Shown: piece by piece, positions 21,310 through 32,997 of the stretch | Position numbering within the stretch: position 1 is the stretch's first letter | Layout: each line of letters starts with the position of its first letter | DNA from: Bauldia litoralis | GTDB taxonomy: Bacteria; Pseudomonadota; Alphaproteobacteria; Rhizobiales; Kaistiaceae | Length of the DNA stretch: 64,000 nucleotides | Direction of reading: 5' to 3' | Assembly (NCBI RefSeq): GCF_900104485.1 | Contig: NZ_FMXQ01000009.1 | Span: 124,001 to 188,000 of the forward strand | Position numbers and translations under genes: made by a program | Notes under the pieces: model-generated | Databases searched by the model: none | Told to the model about the DNA's origin: nothing | The model's input: the letters and a program-made list of their open reading frames with translations, nothing else

Positions 21310-24099
21310 ATGAGCACACCGACCGCGACCCTGATCGACGAAAAAGCGCTCGCCGAGGCGATGGCCAGCCTCGCCGGCGACAAGCCGGGATCGGTGTCCG
21401 CCGATACGCGCAGCGAGATGCTCGCCCTGCTCAAGCAGGCGATGACCGATGGCCGCGAGGAGGCCGAGAAGCTGCTGAGCGCCGACGGCAAGGGCACCCA
21501 GTGCGCCCGCCGCCTGTCGCATCTCCAGGACGTGCTGATCCGTGTCATCTACGACTTCGCCGTCGCCAACGTCTATCCGGTCGACAACCCGACCTCGGCC
21601 GAGCGCCTGGCGATCGTCGCCGTCGGCGGCTATGGCCGCGGCACGCTGGCGCCGGGTTCCGACGTCGATCTCCTCTTCCTGCTGCCCTACAAGCAGACGC
21701 CCTGGGGCGAGAGCGTCGTCGAATTCATCCTCTACCTGCTCTGGGACCTTGGCCTGAAGGTCGGCCACGCGACCCGCAGCGTCACGGAGTGCATCCGGCT
21801 GTCGCGCTCCGACATGACCATCCGCACCGCCGTGCTCGAGTCACGCTATCTGTGGGGCGACAAGCCGCTGCACGACGAACTGGTCCAGCGTTTCGACGAG
21901 GAAGTCGTCAAGGGCACCGGCCCCGAATTCATCGCCGCCAAGCTTGCCGAGCGCGACCAGCGCCACAAGGCCCAGGGCGCCTCGCGCTATCTCGTCGAGC
22001 CCAACGTCAAGGACGGCAAGGGCGGCCTGCGCGACCTCCACACCCTGTTCTGGATCGCCAAGTACTTCTACCGGGTCGACTCGAACGAGGCGCTGGTCAA
22101 GGCCGGCGTCTTCTCGCGGGCCGAGCTCAACCGCTTCCGCAAGTGCGAGGATTTCCTCTGGGCGGTGCGCTGCCACCTCCACTTCCTCACGCATCGCTCC
22201 GACGAGCGGCTGACCTTCGATCTCCAGCAGGAAATGGCCATCCGCCTCGGCTACACCGCCCATCCCGGCCTGAAGGATGTCGAGCGCTTCATGAAGCATT
22301 ACTTCCTGGTCGCCAAGGAAGTCGGCGACCTGACGCGCATCTTCTGCGCCGAGTTGGAGGAGCATCACGGCAAGCCGGTGCCGGCCCTCAACCGCCTCCT
22401 CGGCCTCGGCCGCAAGCGCCGCCGCAAGATCCCAGGCTCGACCGACTTCATCATCGAGAACGAGCGGATCAGCACCGCCGGCGAGGATGTCTTCGCCAGT
22501 GACCCGGTCAACCTCATCCGCATCTTCCACCTCGCCGACAAATACGACCTCGCCTTCCATCCCGATGCGCTGCAGGAGGTTGCCCGCTCGCTGCGCCTGA
22601 TCGACGGGGCGTTGCGCGAGAACGAGGTGGCGAACCGCCTCTTCCTCGAGATCGTCTCGTCGCGGCGCCAGCCCGAGGTGGTGCTGCGCGCGATGAACGA
22701 GACCGGCGTCCTCGGCCGCTTCATCCCCGACTTCGGCAAGGTCGTGGCGATGATGCAATTCTCGATGTACCACCACTATACCGTCGACGAGCACCTGCTC
22801 CGGTCGATCGGCTTCCTTGCCGAGATCGAGCATGGCGAGGCCGCCGACGCCCACCCCCTCGCCAACGAGATCTTCCCCGGCATCAAGGACCGCGTCGTCC
22901 TCTACGTGGCGATGTTCCTGCACGATATCGCCAAGGGCCGGCCGGAGGATCACTCGATCGCCGGCGCCCGCATTGCCCGCCGGCTCTGCCCGCGGCTTGG
23001 CCTGACGCCGGCCCAGACCGATACCGTCGCCTGGCTGATCGAGCATCATCTCCTGATGAGCATGACCGCCCAGTCGCGCGACCTCAACGACCGCAAGACC
23101 ATCCTCGATTTCGCCGCCGTGATGCAGAGCCTCGAACGGCTCAAGATGCTGCTGGTCCTCACCGTCGCCGACATCAAGGCGGTCGGTCCCGGCGTCTGGA
23201 ACGGCTGGAAGGGTCAGCTCCTGCGCACGCTTTATTACGAGACCGAGCCGGTGGTTACCGGCGGCCACAGCCAAGTCTCCCGCAACAAGCGGGTGGCCGA
23301 GGCCCGCGAGCAGCTCGGCGAGGCGCTGGCCGACTGGCCGAAGCGCGAGCGCGACGCCTACGTCAAGCGCCACTACCCGGCCTATCTGCTGCGGGTCGAC
23401 CTGCCGCGCAAGATTGCCCATGCCGAGTTCATCCGCGACGCCGACAAGGCGAAGAAGTCGCTCGCCACCACCGTCCGCGCCCGCGACTTCGAGGCGGTGA
23501 CCGAGATCACCGTTTTCGCCCCCGACCACCCGCGGCTCTTGTCGATCATCGCCGGCGCCTGCTCGATCGCCGGCGCCAACATCGTCGACGCCCAGATCTA
23601 CACCACCACCGACGGCCAGGCCCTCGATTCGATCTCGATCAGCCGCGAGTTCGACGACGATGTCGACGAGCAGCGCCGCGCCGCCAAGGTCGGCAAGCTG
23701 ATCGAAGAGGCGCTCGAAGGCACCTTGCGCATGCCAGAGCAGATTGATCGCAAGGCCCAGCGCAAGGGCCGGCTGAAGGCCTTTTCGGTCGAGACGACGA
23801 TCGCCGTCGACAATGATCTGTCCAACCAATATACGGTCATCGAGGCCGCCGGTATCGACCGGGCCGGCCTGCTGTTCAGCCTGACGAGGGTGATCTCGGA
23901 CCTCAATCTCAATATCGCGTCCGCCCATGTCTCGACCTTTGGCGAGCGCGTGGTCGACGTCTTCTATGTGACCGACCTGACCGGCATCAAGATCACCAAT
24001 GCCAGCCGCCAGGCGGCCATCCGCCGCCGGCTCAAGGCCGCCTTCGACGGCACCCCCGTCGACGAAGCCCGTCCGGCCAGGCGGATGGAACCTGCGTGA
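21310..24099 (+). CDS. glnD: PII uridylyltransferase / uridylyl-removing enzyme
   Basis: Senses glutamine and adds or removes UMP on PII proteins, setting nitrogen assimilation. The 929-residue product has the full domain set: nucleotidyltransferase motif [20 protein letters not shown] near residues 105-124, an HD phosphohydrolase centre in [11 protein letters not shown], and two C-terminal ACT domains ([18 protein letters not shown] and [20 protein letters not shown]) that bind glutamine. Length is normal. It is followed 36 bases later by murJ on the same strand, a common arrangement in Hyphomicrobiales. Confidence 0.98.
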   Translation: MSTPTATLIDEKALAEAMASLAGDKPGSVSADTRSEMLALLKQAMTDGREEAEKLLSADGKGTQCARRLSHLQDVLIRVIYDFAVANVYPVDNPTSAERLAIVAVGGYGRGTLAPGSDVDLLFLLPYKQTPWGESVVEFILYLLWDLGLKVGHATRSVTECIRLSRSDMTIRTAVLESRYLWGDKPLHDELVQRFDEEVVKGTGPEFIAAKLAERDQRHKAQGASRYLVEPNVKDGKGGLRDLHTLFWIAKYFYRVDSNEALVKAGVFSRAELNRFRKCEDFLWAVRCHLHFLTHRSDERLTFDLQQEMAIRLGYTAHPGLKDVERFMKHYFLVAKEVGDLTRIFCAELEEHHGKPVPALNRLLGLGRKRRRKIPGSTDFIIENERISTAGEDVFASDPVNLIRIFHLADKYDLAFHPDALQEVARSLRLIDGALRENEVANRLFLEIVSSRRQPEVVLRAMNETGVLGRFIPDFGKVVAMMQFSMYHHYTVDEHLLRSIGFLAEIEHGEAADAHPLANEIFPGIKDRVVLYVAMFLHDIAKGRPEDHSIAGARIARRLCPRLGLTPAQTDTVAWLIEHHLLMSMTAQSRDLNDRKTILDFAAVMQSLERLKMLLVLTVADIKAVGPGVWNGWKGQLLRTLYYETEPVVTGGHSQVSRNKRVAEAREQLGEALADWPKRERDAYVKRHYPAYLLRVDLPRKIAHAEFIRDADKAKKSLATTVRARDFEAVTEITVFAPDHPRLLSIIAGACSIAGANIVDAQIYTTTDGQALDSISISREFDDDVDEQRRAAKVGKLIEEALEGTLRMPEQIDRKAQRKGRLKAFSVETTIAVDNDLSNQYTVIEAAGIDRAGLLFSLTRVISDLNLNIASAHVSTFGERVVDVFYVTDLTGIKITNASRQAAIRRRLKAAFDGTPVDEARPARRMEPA

Positions 24100-24135
24100 T
24101 CCACTCCCGGCCGTCGGCTTAAGGCGCGAGCGTCG

Positions 24136-25695
24136 ATGTCACTGTTGAAGAATTTCGCCACGGTCGGCGGGGCCACGGCGACAAGCCGCCTCCTCGGTTT
24201 CGTGCGCGACGTGTTCATCGCCGGCGCGCTGGGCACCGGGCCGATCGCCGACGCCTTCTTCGTCGCCTTCCGGTTCCCCAACCTGTTCCGGCGGCTCTTC
24301 GCCGAGGGCGCCTTCAACTCGGCCTTCGTGCCGCTCTATGCCCGGGCGCTGGAAGGCGAGGGCGAGGCTGCGGCGCGGAAATTCGGCGAGGAGGCGTTGA
24401 GCATGCTGCTCACGTCGCTGCTGATCTTCACCGCGATCGCCGAAATCACCATGCCGATCCTGATGTTCGTCATGGCCCCTGGCTTCGTCTCCGATCCGGA
24501 AAAGTTCGACCTGACGGTCTTCCTGACCCGCATCGCCTTCCCCTATCTCGGCCTTGTTTCGCTGCTCGCCTTTTACAGCGGTGTACTCAACGCTCGCGGC
24601 CGCTTCGCCGCCGCTGCCTTCGCCCCGGCCCTGCTCAATGTCGTGCTGATCGCCGTCCTCCTGCTCATCCTCGCCATGGGCTGGACCGAGACCCCCGATG
24701 CCGGCATCGCGCTGACCATCGGCACGCTGGTCGGCGGCGTCGCCCAGCTCGCGATGGTCGTGATTGCCGCCGGTCGCGGCCATGCGCTCCTGCGCCTGAG
24801 ATGGCCGCGATTGACGCCGGGCGTCCGCCGGTTGATCAAGCTGGGTGTTCCCGGCGTCCTTGCTGGCGGCATCACCCAGATCAATATTGTCGTCGGCACG
24901 ATGATCGCCTCGCTGGCGCCCGGCGCCGTCTCTTATCTTTATTACGCCGACCGGCTGTACCAGCTGCCCCTCGGCATCGTCGGCATCGCCATCGGCGTCG
25001 TGCTGCTCCCCGATCTCTCCCGCCAACTCCGCGCGGGTCGGACCGATGTCGCCGACCACACCCAGAACCGGGCGCTTGAATTCGCCATGGCGTTGACCCT
25101 GCCGTCGGCGATCGCGCTCTTCGTCATGGCGATCCCGATCATCAACGTGCTGTTTCAGCGCGCCAGCTTCGGCCCATCCGATACGGTCGAGACCGCGGCG
25201 GCGCTGGCCGCCTTCGCCGTCGGCCTGCCGGCTTTCGTCCTGATCAAGGTCTTCTCGCCGGGCTTCTTTGCCCGCGAGGATACCCGCACCCCGATGTGGT
25301 TCGCTGGCGTCGCCCTCGTCGTCAACATCGCCCTGTCGCTGGCGCTCTTTCCCTTCCTCGCCCATGTCGGCATCGCCATCGCCACGGCGACCTCCGCCTG
25401 GGTCAACACCGCGCTGCTTGCCGGCACGCTGATGCGCCGTGGCCAGTTCACTCCTGACGCCGCGCTGAAGAAGCGGCTGCCGCTCCTGCTGCTTGCGGCG
25501 TTGTTGATGGGGGGGTGCCTCACCCTTGCCCAATGGCAGATGGCACCGTTCCTTGCCGATCCATCGCTGCTGGTTCGCGCCGTCGCCGTCGGCATCCTTG
25601 TCTTCGGTGGGGTTGTCGTCTTCGCCGTCTTCTGCCAATTGACCGGCGCGGCGGATTTCAAGGGCGCGCTCGCCAAGGTCCTTCGCCGCGCCTGA
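24136..25695 (+). CDS. murJ: lipid II flippase MurJ
   Basis: Inner membrane MOP-superfamily flippase that moves lipid II for peptidoglycan synthesis. The 519 residues contain about 14 hydrophobic helices. The N-terminus [27 protein letters not shown] and the [25 protein letters not shown] segment are MurJ/MviN signatures, as is [16 protein letters not shown] in the second half. It lies between glnD and trpS on the same strand with short gaps, so co-transcription is likely. Confidence 0.97.
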   Translation: MSLLKNFATVGGATATSRLLGFVRDVFIAGALGTGPIADAFFVAFRFPNLFRRLFAEGAFNSAFVPLYARALEGEGEAAARKFGEEALSMLLTSLLIFTAIAEITMPILMFVMAPGFVSDPEKFDLTVFLTRIAFPYLGLVSLLAFYSGVLNARGRFAAAAFAPALLNVVLIAVLLLILAMGWTETPDAGIALTIGTLVGGVAQLAMVVIAAGRGHALLRLRWPRLTPGVRRLIKLGVPGVLAGGITQINIVVGTMIASLAPGAVSYLYYADRLYQLPLGIVGIAIGVVLLPDLSRQLRAGRTDVADHTQNRALEFAMALTLPSAIALFVMAIPIINVLFQRASFGPSDTVETAAALAAFAVGLPAFVLIKVFSPGFFAREDTRTPMWFAGVALVVNIALSLALFPFLAHVGIAIATATSAWVNTALLAGTLMRRGQFTPDAALKKRLPLLLLAALLMGGCLTLAQWQMAPFLADPSLLVRAVAVGILVFGGVVVFAVFCQLTGAADFKGALAKVLRRA

Positions 25696-25739
25696 CGCCT
25701 TTCCCGCCCGAGCACTGCACCAGACAGAGTCCCGAACCC

Positions 25740-26780
25740 ATGACCACCTTCGTCCCGCGCGTTTTTTCCGGCGTCCAGCCGACCGGCAATCTCCACCTCG
25801 GCAATTACCTCGGCGCCATCGTCCGCTTCGTCGAGATGCAGTCGACCCATGACTGCATCTATTGCGTCGTCGACATGCACGCGATCACCATCTGGCAGGA
25901 TCCGGCCGAGCTTGCCCGGGCGACGCGGGAAGTCACGGCCGCCTTCCTCGCCGCCGGCATCGATCCGAAGGCCCATATCGTCTTCAACCAGAGCCAGGTC
26001 CACGTCCACGCCGAACTCGCCTGGGTGTTCAATTGCGTCGCCCGCATGGGCTGGCTGAGCCGCATGACCCAGTTCAAGGAAAAGGCCGGCAAGGATCGCG
26101 AGAATGCCAGCGTCGGGCTCTTCGCCTATCCGAACCTGATGGCGGCCGACATCCTCGCCTATCTCGCCACCCACGTGCCGGTCGGCGAGGACCAGAAGCA
26201 GCATCTCGAACTGGCCCGCGACATCGCCACCAAGTTCAACCACGATTTTTCCGCGACCATCGCCTCCAATGGCTTCGGCGAGGAATTCTTCCCGATCACC
26301 GAGCCGCTGATCACTGGCCCGGCAACCCGCATCATGTCGCTGCGCGACGGCACCAAGAAGATGTCGAAATCCGACCCGTCGGAATATTCGCGGATCGCGC
26401 TCACCGACGATGCCGATGCCATCGCCCTGAAATTCCGCAAGGCGCGCACGGATCCCGAGCCGCTGCCGTCCGAGGTCGATGGCCTCAAGGGCCGGGCCGA
26501 GGCCGACAATCTCGTCGGAATCTTCGCCGCTCTTGCCGACCAGTCCAAGGCCCAGGTCCTGAGCGATTTTGGCGGCTCGCAATTCTCGGTCTTCAAGCCG
26601 GCCCTGGCCGATCTCGCCGTCGCCCGCATGGCGCCGATCGCCAGCGAGATGCGCCGCCTGCTCGCCGATCCCGGTCACATCGATTCCGTCCTCACCGATG
26701 GCGCCGACCGGGCGCGCGCGATTGCCGAAAAGACGATGGACGGCGTCAAGGACGTGATCGGCTTCATCCGCAAGAAATGA
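25740..26780 (+). CDS. trpS: tryptophanyl-tRNA synthetase
   Basis: Class I aminoacyl-tRNA synthetase charging tRNA-Trp. 346 residues, normal length. The HIGH-equivalent [11 protein letters not shown] is near residues 16-26 and the KMSKS loop (KKMSKSD) is at about 207-211. The start ATG at 25740 begins [16 protein letters not shown], the conserved N-terminus; longer frames overlap murJ. It lies 44 bases downstream of murJ. Confidence 0.98.
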   Translation: MTTFVPRVFSGVQPTGNLHLGNYLGAIVRFVEMQSTHDCIYCVVDMHAITIWQDPAELARATREVTAAFLAAGIDPKAHIVFNQSQVHVHAELAWVFNCVARMGWLSRMTQFKEKAGKDRENASVGLFAYPNLMAADILAYLATHVPVGEDQKQHLELARDIATKFNHDFSATIASNGFGEEFFPITEPLITGPATRIMSLRDGTKKMSKSDPSEYSRIALTDDADAIALKFRKARTDPEPLPSEVDGLKGRAEADNLVGIFAALADQSKAQVLSDFGGSQFSVFKPALADLAVARMAPIASEMRRLLADPGHIDSVLTDGADRARAIAEKTMDGVKDVIGFIRKK

Positions 26781-26853
26781 TATTTCTCCGCCGGTTGGTT
26801 TGCCGCGCCCCGGGCCGCTTGCCGACGCCCGCGGCGAGTGGCAGCATCCGCAA

Positions 26854-27348
26854 ATGATCAAGAAGCGCACCAGCACCGTCGAGGGACACCGGCGCAAATT
26901 CCTGGCGATCGTTGACGACACGCCGGAATCGACCCGCGCCCTTCTGTTTGCCGGCTTGCGCGCTGTCCATACCGGCGGCGCGGTCGTGCTGCTCTACGTC
27001 ATCACGCCGAGCGAATTCACCCAGTGGGTGGGCGTCGAGAACATCATGCGCGCCGAGGCGATGGAGGCGGCCGAGGTCGCCCTCGGCAAGGCGGCCGACT
27101 TCGTTCGCGACAAGACCGGCATCGAGCCGCAGGTCGTCATCCGCGAGGGCGGCCGGTCGGAGGCGATTGTCGGCCTGATCGAGGATGACGAGGATATCGC
27201 CATTCTGGTGCTGGCCGCCGGCACCGACAAGGAAGGGCCGGGGCCACTCGTCACCGCGCTTGCAGGCAATGCGGCGGCGACCTTCCCGGTGCCGATTACC
27301 ATCGTTCCGGGCAATCTCGACGACGAGTCGGTCGCCGCCGTCGCCTGA
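26854..27348 (+). CDS. universal stress protein (UspA family)
   Basis: 164 residues with a single UspA domain. The strand FLAIVDDTPESTRALLFAGLRA opens the nucleotide-binding fold, and AILVLAAGTDKEGPGPLVTALAG near the C-terminus occupies the position of the ATP-binding G-x2-G-x9-G(S/T) motif but departs from it. The ATG at 26854 gives the usual N-terminus. It lies 73 bases after trpS and 83 before the NifU-type gene. A stress role is inferred from the family only. Confidence 0.9.
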   Translation: MIKKRTSTVEGHRRKFLAIVDDTPESTRALLFAGLRAVHTGGAVVLLYVITPSEFTQWVGVENIMRAEAMEAAEVALGKAADFVRDKTGIEPQVVIREGGRSEAIVGLIEDDEDIAILVLAAGTDKEGPGPLVTALAGNAAATFPVPITIVPGNLDDESVAAVA

Positions 27349-27431
27349 CCGCCGCTGGCCGCAGTTGATCTTGGCGGCCGGCGAGCCTAGATGAAGGCTG
27401 GATCCAACGCCCCCTTGAAAGGCGCCAAGTC

Positions 27432-27992
27432 ATGTTCATTCAGACCGAAACCACGCCGAATCCGGCGTCCCTCAAGTTCCTGCCAGGCCGCGTCGTGCTT
27501 GGCCCCGATACCGCCGAGTTCCGCGATGCCTCCGAGGCCGGCGCCTCGCCGCTGGCCACCCGGCTTTTCGCCGTTCCCGGTGTCGCTGGTGTCTTCCTCG
27601 GCGATGACTTCGTCACCGTTACCCGGGGCGACGTCGAGTGGCAGCATCTCAAGCCGGCGGTTCTCGGCGCGATCATGGAGCATTTCCTCTCCGGCATGCC
27701 GGCGATGGAAAAGCCCCAGGAGGCCGGTGGCGAAGGCGAGTTCTTCGCTGAAGAGGACGCCGACACGGTCGCCGCGATCAAGGAATTGATCGAGACCCGC
27801 GTGCGCCCGGCCGTTGCCCAGGATGGCGGCGATATCACCTTCCAGGGTTTCCGTGACGGCGTCGTCTTCCTCAACATGCGCGGTTCCTGCGCCGGTTGCC
27901 CGTCGTCGACGGCGACCCTGAAGCACGGCATCGAAAACCTGCTCCGCCACTTCGTGCCGGAAGTGCAGGAAATCCAGGCGGTTCCGCTCTAG
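27432..27992 (+). CDS. NifU-type iron-sulfur cluster scaffold/carrier
   Basis: 186 residues in two parts: an N-terminal Nfu_N domain ([20 protein letters not shown]) and a C-terminal NifU-like domain whose [22 protein letters not shown] provides the CxxC that binds a bridging [4Fe-4S] cluster in a dimer. It delivers clusters to target apoproteins in the cytosol. Length and architecture match alphaproteobacterial Nfu proteins, which differ from E. coli NfuA in having this N-terminal domain. It sits upstream of tsaB; possible clients in the window include MiaB. Confidence 0.95.
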   Translation: MFIQTETTPNPASLKFLPGRVVLGPDTAEFRDASEAGASPLATRLFAVPGVAGVFLGDDFVTVTRGDVEWQHLKPAVLGAIMEHFLSGMPAMEKPQEAGGEGEFFAEEDADTVAAIKELIETRVRPAVAQDGGDITFQGFRDGVVFLNMRGSCAGCPSSTATLKHGIENLLRHFVPEVQEIQAVPL

Positions 27993-28077
27993 CGCATCCG
28001 CCGGGCAGCTTAACCATCCGGCTTTTCGAGCCTCGGATCGGCTCGACTTGGCGGTCGCGGGCGGCTATTGCGCAACG

Positions 28078-28749
28078 ATGAACCTGCTTGCCATCGATAC
28101 CGCGCTGGAGGCCTGTTCCGTAGGCGTTGCCGCCGCCGGAAAGGAGCCGGTGCTGATCTCCGAGACCATCGGGCGAGGCCATGCCGAGCGGCTGTTCGGC
28201 ATGATCGAGTCGGCGATGGCGGAGGCCGGCCTTGCCTATGACGATCTTGACCGGATCGCCGTCACCGTGGGACCTGGGTCTTTCACCGGCTTGCGGGTGG
28301 GAATCGCCGCCGCGCGCGGCCTTTCGCTGGTCATCGGCTGTCCGGTAGCCGGCATCGGAACGCTCGCCGTGATCGCCGCCTCCGCCCGCGAGGCCGCTGG
28401 CCCTGTTCCTGTCTGGGCGACGCTCGATGCCCGGCGCGACGAGGTCTATGTCCAGTCCTTCGATGCCGCCGGCATAGCCACGGGGGAGGCCGAAGCCGGC
28501 CCCGCTGCCCGGTTCGGCGCGGCGATCGGGCCCGGGATACGGTTGGCCGGCACCGGCGCGCCGATGGTTGCCGCCGCTGCGCCGGCCGGTGCCGATGTCC
28601 GAATCGTTGCCGTTGCGCCGACCCCGGATATCGGCGCGCTGGTCCGGCTCGGGCTTGCCGCAATGCCGCCCTTCGATGCGCCGCGCCCGCTTTATGTCCG
28701 CGCCCCGGACGCCAAGCCGCAATCCGCCGCCGCCATTGCGCGACGATGA
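28078..28749 (+). CDS. tsaB: tRNA threonylcarbamoyladenosine biosynthesis protein TsaB
   Basis: Partner of TsaD in forming t6A at position 37 of ANN-decoding tRNAs. The 223-residue ASKHA-fold protein starts [19 protein letters not shown] and has the conserved [21 protein letters not shown] segment. The nucleotide site is degenerate, as usual for TsaB. Its TGA overlaps the rimI ATG (ATGA at 28746-28749), giving a coupled tsaB-rimI pair, a widespread arrangement. Confidence 0.96.
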   Translation: MNLLAIDTALEACSVGVAAAGKEPVLISETIGRGHAERLFGMIESAMAEAGLAYDDLDRIAVTVGPGSFTGLRVGIAAARGLSLVIGCPVAGIGTLAVIAASAREAAGPVPVWATLDARRDEVYVQSFDAAGIATGEAEAGPAARFGAAIGPGIRLAGTGAPMVAAAAPAGADVRIVAVAPTPDIGALVRLGLAAMPPFDAPRPLYVRAPDAKPQSAAAIARR

Positions 28750-29237
28750 TCGATTTCCTCTTTCCCCGTCCCCGCATTGTTATCGAGGCGGTCGGCCCGG
28801 ACGAGGCCGACGCCCTGGCCGATATCCATGCCGAGGCCTTCTCCCGCTCCTGGAGCGCCGACGATTTTGCCGCGCTCTCCGGCGATCGCCGGGTTTTTTC
28901 CCTTGGCCTCCGGCGTCACTCGACATTCTGGCCGCCGCGTCTGGTCGGTTTCGTTCTGGTAAGGGTTGCAGCCGACGAGGCCGAAATCCTGTCGATCGCG
29001 GTCCATGGGGCGAGCCGGGGCCGCGGCCACGGCCGGCTTCTGATGGATGAAGCGCTGCGGCGTCTCTATCGCGAACGGGTCGAATCTTGCTTTCTCGAAG
29101 TCGATCGCGATAACCGGACGGCGGTCGGCTTGTATGAGTCGCTCGGTTTCGAGACGGTCGGCGAGCGAAAGAGCTACTATCGCCGGGATGAGGGGCCGGC
29201 GGGTGCCGCGCTTGTCATGCGCCTGAAGCTTCGCTAA
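28746..29237 (+). CDS. rimI: ribosomal-protein-alanine N-acetyltransferase RimI
   Basis: GNAT acetyltransferase of 163 residues, expected to acetylate the N-terminal alanine of ribosomal protein bS18. Visible motifs are [25 protein letters not shown] (motif A, acetyl-CoA pyrophosphate loop R-G-x-G-x-G/A) and [23 protein letters not shown] (motif B, including the N...Y). Coupled to tsaB by a 4-base overlap and followed 25 bases later by the fur-type gene. Confidence 0.92.
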   Translation: MIDFLFPRPRIVIEAVGPDEADALADIHAEAFSRSWSADDFAALSGDRRVFSLGLRRHSTFWPPRLVGFVLVRVAADEAEILSIAVHGASRGRGHGRLLMDEALRRLYRERVESCFLEVDRDNRTAVGLYESLGFETVGERKSYYRRDEGPAGAALVMRLKLR

Positions 29238-29262
29238 TCGCCCGGTAAAGGACCCTTGCGAC

Positions 29263-29709
29263 GTGGCCGAAGAAAGCAAGACCACCACACTGGAGGATGC
29301 CTGCACCGCCCGCGGCCTGCGGATGACGGAGCAGCGCCGGATCATCGCGCGCATCCTCGACGCCGCGTCCGATCATCCCGATGTCGAGGAACTCTACCGG
29401 CGCGCCTCGGCGGTCGATGCCAAGATCTCGATCGCCACCGTCTACCGCACGGTCAAGCTCTTCGAGGATACCGGCGTCATCACCCGCCACGATTTCGGCG
29501 AGGGGCGCAGCCGCTACGAGACCATCCCCGAGATCCACCACGACCACCTGATCGATCTCAGGTCCGGCGAGGTCATCGAGTTCCGCAACGAGGAGATCGA
29601 GCGGCTGCAGCAGGCCATGGCCGAGCGCCTCGGCTTCCGGCTCGTCGACCATCGGCTGGAGCTCTACGGCGTGCCGCTCACCGATAAGAAGAAGGATGAC
29701 GAGCAGTGA
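29263..29709 (+). CDS. fur: Fur/Mur family metal-responsive regulator
   Basis: 148-residue winged-helix metalloregulator with a GTG start. The DNA-binding helix is in SIATVYRTVKLFEDTGVI and the metal-binding region in EIHHDHLIDLRSGEVIEF. The first CxxC of E. coli Fur (HLICLDCGKV) is replaced by HLIDLRSGEV and the C-terminal cysteine pair is also absent, as in rhizobial manganese-responsive Mur proteins. Whether it senses Fe or Mn cannot be settled here. Its stop overlaps the plsC start (GTGA), so it is part of a coupled series. Confidence 0.92.
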   Translation: MAEESKTTTLEDACTARGLRMTEQRRIIARILDAASDHPDVEELYRRASAVDAKISIATVYRTVKLFEDTGVITRHDFGEGRSRYETIPEIHHDHLIDLRSGEVIEFRNEEIERLQQAMAERLGFRLVDHRLELYGVPLTDKKKDDEQ

Positions 29710-30593
29710 GTCTGGCGCGCACGGTCCTCGTCGCCCTGGTTCTCGGCATCCTGACCCTGGTCCTGATGCCGGTCCAGATGCTCGCCACCCGCTTCAACTG
29801 GCGGCTGGCCGCCTGGCTTCCCTATTACTGGCAGCGCGTCGCCCGCTGGCTGGTCGGCCTGCGGGTCGTGGTGACGGGCGCCCCGGCGCCGCCGCCGCTG
29901 CTCCTCACCGCCAATCACATCTCCTGGCTCGATATCACCGTGCTGGGCAGCGTCATGCCGCTGTCCTTCGTCGCCAAGGCCGAGGTCGCCGGCTGGCCGG
30001 TGCTGGGCACGCTGGCCCGCCTGCAACGGACCATCTTCATCGATCGCACCAAGCGCCTGCAGACCGGCGAGGCCACCGAGGCCATCGCCCGGCGGGTCGG
30101 CAATGGCGACATCATGGTGCTCTTCGCCGAAGGCACCACCGGCGACGGCAACCGCATCCTGCCGTTTCGCAGCGCCCTGATCGGCGCCGCGGGCGCCGTG
30201 GCCGGCAAGACCATCACCGTCCAGCCCGTCGCGGTCACCTACACCCGGATCGGCGGCATCCCCGTCGGCCGGGCTGATCGCCCCGGCATCGCCTGGTATG
30301 GCGAGATGCCCTTCGTCGCCCATTTCAGCCGCCTGATCGGCCGCGGCGGTATCGACGCGATAGTGAGTTTCGGCGATCCCATCCACTTTACTCCCGAGAC
30401 CGACCGCAAGAAGGTGGCGGAGACCTGCTACCGCTCGGTGCGCGACATGGATGAGGTCGCCCGGGCGTCATATGCCGGCAAGAGGGAGCGGGTATTCTCT
30501 CAACCGGCAAAAGACGCTAAAGAAACCGAGGATAAGACGCCCGTCGACCAGGCAGGGCAGGGCGGCGAAGAAATCGTCAACCGGGCTTCATGA
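29706..30593 (+). CDS. plsC: 1-acyl-sn-glycerol-3-phosphate acyltransferase
   Basis: Inner membrane enzyme converting lysophosphatidic acid to phosphatidic acid. 295 residues with an N-terminal membrane helix ([21 protein letters not shown]), the catalytic HX4D box in [12 protein letters not shown] and the glycerophosphate-binding [16 protein letters not shown]. The GTG start at 29706 overlaps the fur stop. A lysine-rich hydrophilic tail of about 30 residues follows the domain. The TGA overlaps the miaB ATG. Confidence 0.93.
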   Translation: MSLARTVLVALVLGILTLVLMPVQMLATRFNWRLAAWLPYYWQRVARWLVGLRVVVTGAPAPPPLLLTANHISWLDITVLGSVMPLSFVAKAEVAGWPVLGTLARLQRTIFIDRTKRLQTGEATEAIARRVGNGDIMVLFAEGTTGDGNRILPFRSALIGAAGAVAGKTITVQPVAVTYTRIGGIPVGRADRPGIAWYGEMPFVAHFSRLIGRGGIDAIVSFGDPIHFTPETDRKKVAETCYRSVRDMDEVARASYAGKRERVFSQPAKDAKETEDKTPVDQAGQGGEEIVNRAS

Positions 30594-31978
30594 GCGGAAC
30601 GGACCACGAACTGAAGACAGTTTTCGTCAAGACCTACGGCTGCCAGATGAACGTCTACGATTCCGAGAGGATGACGGACGCGCTGGCGACGTCGGGCTAT
30701 GCCGCCGTCGATTCCCCCGAATCCGCCGACCTGATCCTCCTCAACACCTGCCATATCCGCGAAAAGGCCGCCGAAAAGGTCTATTCCGAGATCGGCCGCC
30801 TGCGCCGGATCAAGGAAGAGGCGGCCGAATCCGGTCGCGCCGTCGTCATTGGTATCGCCGGCTGCGTCGCCCAGGCCGAGGGCGAGGAGATCGTCCGCCG
30901 CGCCCCGGTCGTCGATCTGGTGGTCGGGCCGCAATCCTACCAGCGCCTGCCGGAACTTGTGGCGCGCGCCGCCCACGGCCGTGTCGTCGAGACTGAATTC
31001 GCGGTCGCCGAGAAGTTCGCCGCGCTCGATCGGCCCGCCGCCAGCCGGCCCGGCCGCCACGCCGCCTTCCTCACCGTCCAGGAAGGCTGCGACAAGTTCT
31101 GCGCCTTCTGCGTCGTCCCCTATACGCGCGGCGCCGAGAGCTCGCGCCCGATCGCCTCGATCGCCGCCGAGGCCCGCCGCCTCGCCGCCGAAGGCGTCCG
31201 CGAGGTCACGCTCCTCGGCCAGAACGTCAACGCCTTCCACGGCGAAGGCCCGGACGGCGACGCCTGGACCCTCGGTCGCCTGCTGTTCCATCTCGCCGAG
31301 ATCCCCGGCCTCGACCGTCTGCGCTACACCACCAGCCACCCGCGCGACATGGACGACACGCTGATCGCCGCCCATCGCGACCTCGACGCCCTGATGCCCT
31401 ACCTGCACCTGCCGGTGCAGTCGGGGTCCGACCGGGTGCTGGCCGCCATGAACCGCAAGCATACGCGCGACGACTATTTGCGGATCATCGACAAGGTGCG
31501 TGATGCGCGGGCCGGCATGGCGATCGCCGGTGACTTCATCGTCGGCTTCCCCGGCGAAGAGGAGGCCGATTTCGAGGACACGCTGCGCATTGTCGACGAG
31601 GTTGGCTATGCCTCGGCCTTCTCCTTCAAGTACAGCCCGCGTCCCGGCACGCCGGCTGCCGGACGCGACCAGGTTCCGGAGCCTGTGATGGCCGAGCGCC
31701 TCGCCCGCCTGCAGGAGCGTATCGCCGCTGCGCAGGCCGCCTTCAATGCCTCGCGGGTCGGCATGACCGCCGAGGTCCTGTTCGAGCGCCCCGGCCGCCA
31801 TGCCGGTCAGATCGTCGGCCGGTCGCCATGGCTCTCGCCGGTCCAGGTCTCGGCCGATGCCGCCTTGATCGGCTCGATCGCCCGGGTGGCACTCACGGAT
31901 GTCGGGTCGAACAGCCTGTTCGGCCGGGTCGTCGGAAAGGCCGGGGCGGATCGCCCGGTCGTGGAGGCAACCGCTTGA
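30590..31978 (+). CDS. miaB: tRNA-2-methylthio-N6-dimethylallyladenosine synthase MiaB
   Basis: Radical-SAM methylthiotransferase converting i6A37 to ms2i6A37. 462 residues. The N-terminal UPF0004 domain has three cluster cysteines (KTYGCQMN at C18, [17 protein letters not shown]), the radical-SAM domain has [16 protein letters not shown], and a C-terminal TRAM domain ends the protein. The ATG overlaps the plsC stop and the TGA overlaps the TTG start of phoH. The order miaB-phoH-ybeY-corC-lnt is widely conserved in proteobacteria. Confidence 0.97.
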   Translation: MSGTDHELKTVFVKTYGCQMNVYDSERMTDALATSGYAAVDSPESADLILLNTCHIREKAAEKVYSEIGRLRRIKEEAAESGRAVVIGIAGCVAQAEGEEIVRRAPVVDLVVGPQSYQRLPELVARAAHGRVVETEFAVAEKFAALDRPAASRPGRHAAFLTVQEGCDKFCAFCVVPYTRGAESSRPIASIAAEARRLAAEGVREVTLLGQNVNAFHGEGPDGDAWTLGRLLFHLAEIPGLDRLRYTTSHPRDMDDTLIAAHRDLDALMPYLHLPVQSGSDRVLAAMNRKHTRDDYLRIIDKVRDARAGMAIAGDFIVGFPGEEEADFEDTLRIVDEVGYASAFSFKYSPRPGTPAAGRDQVPEPVMAERLARLQERIAAAQAAFNASRVGMTAEVLFERPGRHAGQIVGRSPWLSPVQVSADAALIGSIARVALTDVGSNSLFGRVVGKAGADRPVVEATA

Positions 31979-32994
31979 CGCCACAGCCCCCGGCAGCCGT
32001 CCCGGCGATCGCCGAAGAGGATACCCAGATCGTCGTCGCCTTCGACGATAACCGGCTGACCTCGGCGCTTTTCGGCGAGTTCGACCGCAACCTCGCGCTG
32101 CTCGAGCAGCGGCTCGGTGTCGATGCGGTCGCCCGCGGCAACCAGGTGACGATCCGCGGCTCGACCGAGGCCTGCACCCGCGCCCGGCTCGCCCTCGACA
32201 TGCTCTACGGGCGGCTGCAGGAAGGCCACGACCTCGTCCCCGGCGATGTCGAAGGCGCCATCCGCATGGCCGCGGCGGCCGAGCAGCAGCTCAGCCTGCC
32301 GACGCTGGAGCCGCGCGGCCGCCTGGCCATGGCCCAGATTTCGACCCGCCGCCGCACGGTGATGGCCCGCACCGTCATGCAGGACGCCTATATCCGCGCC
32401 TTCGATCGCGCTGAGCTGGTCTTCGGCATTGGTCCGGCCGGCACCGGCAAGACTTACCTTGCCGTCGCCTATGCCTCGGCGATGGTCGAGCGCGGCGCGG
32501 CGGAGCGCATCATCCTGTCGCGCCCGGCGGTCGAAGCCGGCGAGCGGCTCGGCTTCCTGCCCGGCGACATGCGCGAGAAGGTCGATCCCTATCTGCGCCC
32601 GCTCTATGACGCGCTCTACGACATGATGCCCGCCGACAAGGTCGAGCGGGGCCTGCAGTCCGGGATGATCGAGGTCGCGCCGCTCGCCTTCATGCGCGGC
32701 CGGACGCTGACCGATGCGATCGTCATCCTTGATGAAGCGCAGAACACCACGTCGATGCAGATGAAGATGTTCCTCACCCGGCTCGGCGAGAATTCGCGAA
32801 TGATCGTCACCGGCGATCCGAGTCAGGTCGATCTGCCGCGCGGCCAGGTCTCGGGTCTTGTCGAAGCCGTCGACCTGCTCCGGGGCATTGCCGGCATCGC
32901 CCAGGTCCGCTTCACCTCGGCCGACGTCGTGCGCCACGCCCTCGTGTCGCGGATCGTCGAGGCTTACGACCGGGCCGAGTCGCAGGCCGGTTGA
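31975..32994 (+). CDS. phoH: PhoH-like ATPase
   Basis: 339-residue P-loop ATPase of the PhoH/YbeZ type, with Walker A in [18 protein letters not shown] and Walker B in [12 protein letters not shown]; a KH-like N-terminal region precedes it. It works with YbeY in rRNA and RNA metabolism. The start is a TTG at 31975, chosen because GGAGG lies 8 bases upstream and the codon overlaps the miaB stop (TTGA); no ATG fits the conserved N-terminus. Confidence 0.93.
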   Translation: MTPQPPAAVPAIAEEDTQIVVAFDDNRLTSALFGEFDRNLALLEQRLGVDAVARGNQVTIRGSTEACTRARLALDMLYGRLQEGHDLVPGDVEGAIRMAAAAEQQLSLPTLEPRGRLAMAQISTRRRTVMARTVMQDAYIRAFDRAELVFGIGPAGTGKTYLAVAYASAMVERGAAERIILSRPAVEAGERLGFLPGDMREKVDPYLRPLYDALYDMMPADKVERGLQSGMIEVAPLAFMRGRTLTDAIVILDEAQNTTSMQMKMFLTRLGENSRMIVTGDPSQVDLPRGQVSGLVEAVDLLRGIAGIAQVRFTSADVVRHALVSRIVEAYDRAESQAG

Positions 32995-32997
32995 GGG

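Noticed and set aside
21841-23928. A 695-codon open frame opposite glnD
   Set aside because: Same GC-bias shadow; glnD has complete domain evidence.
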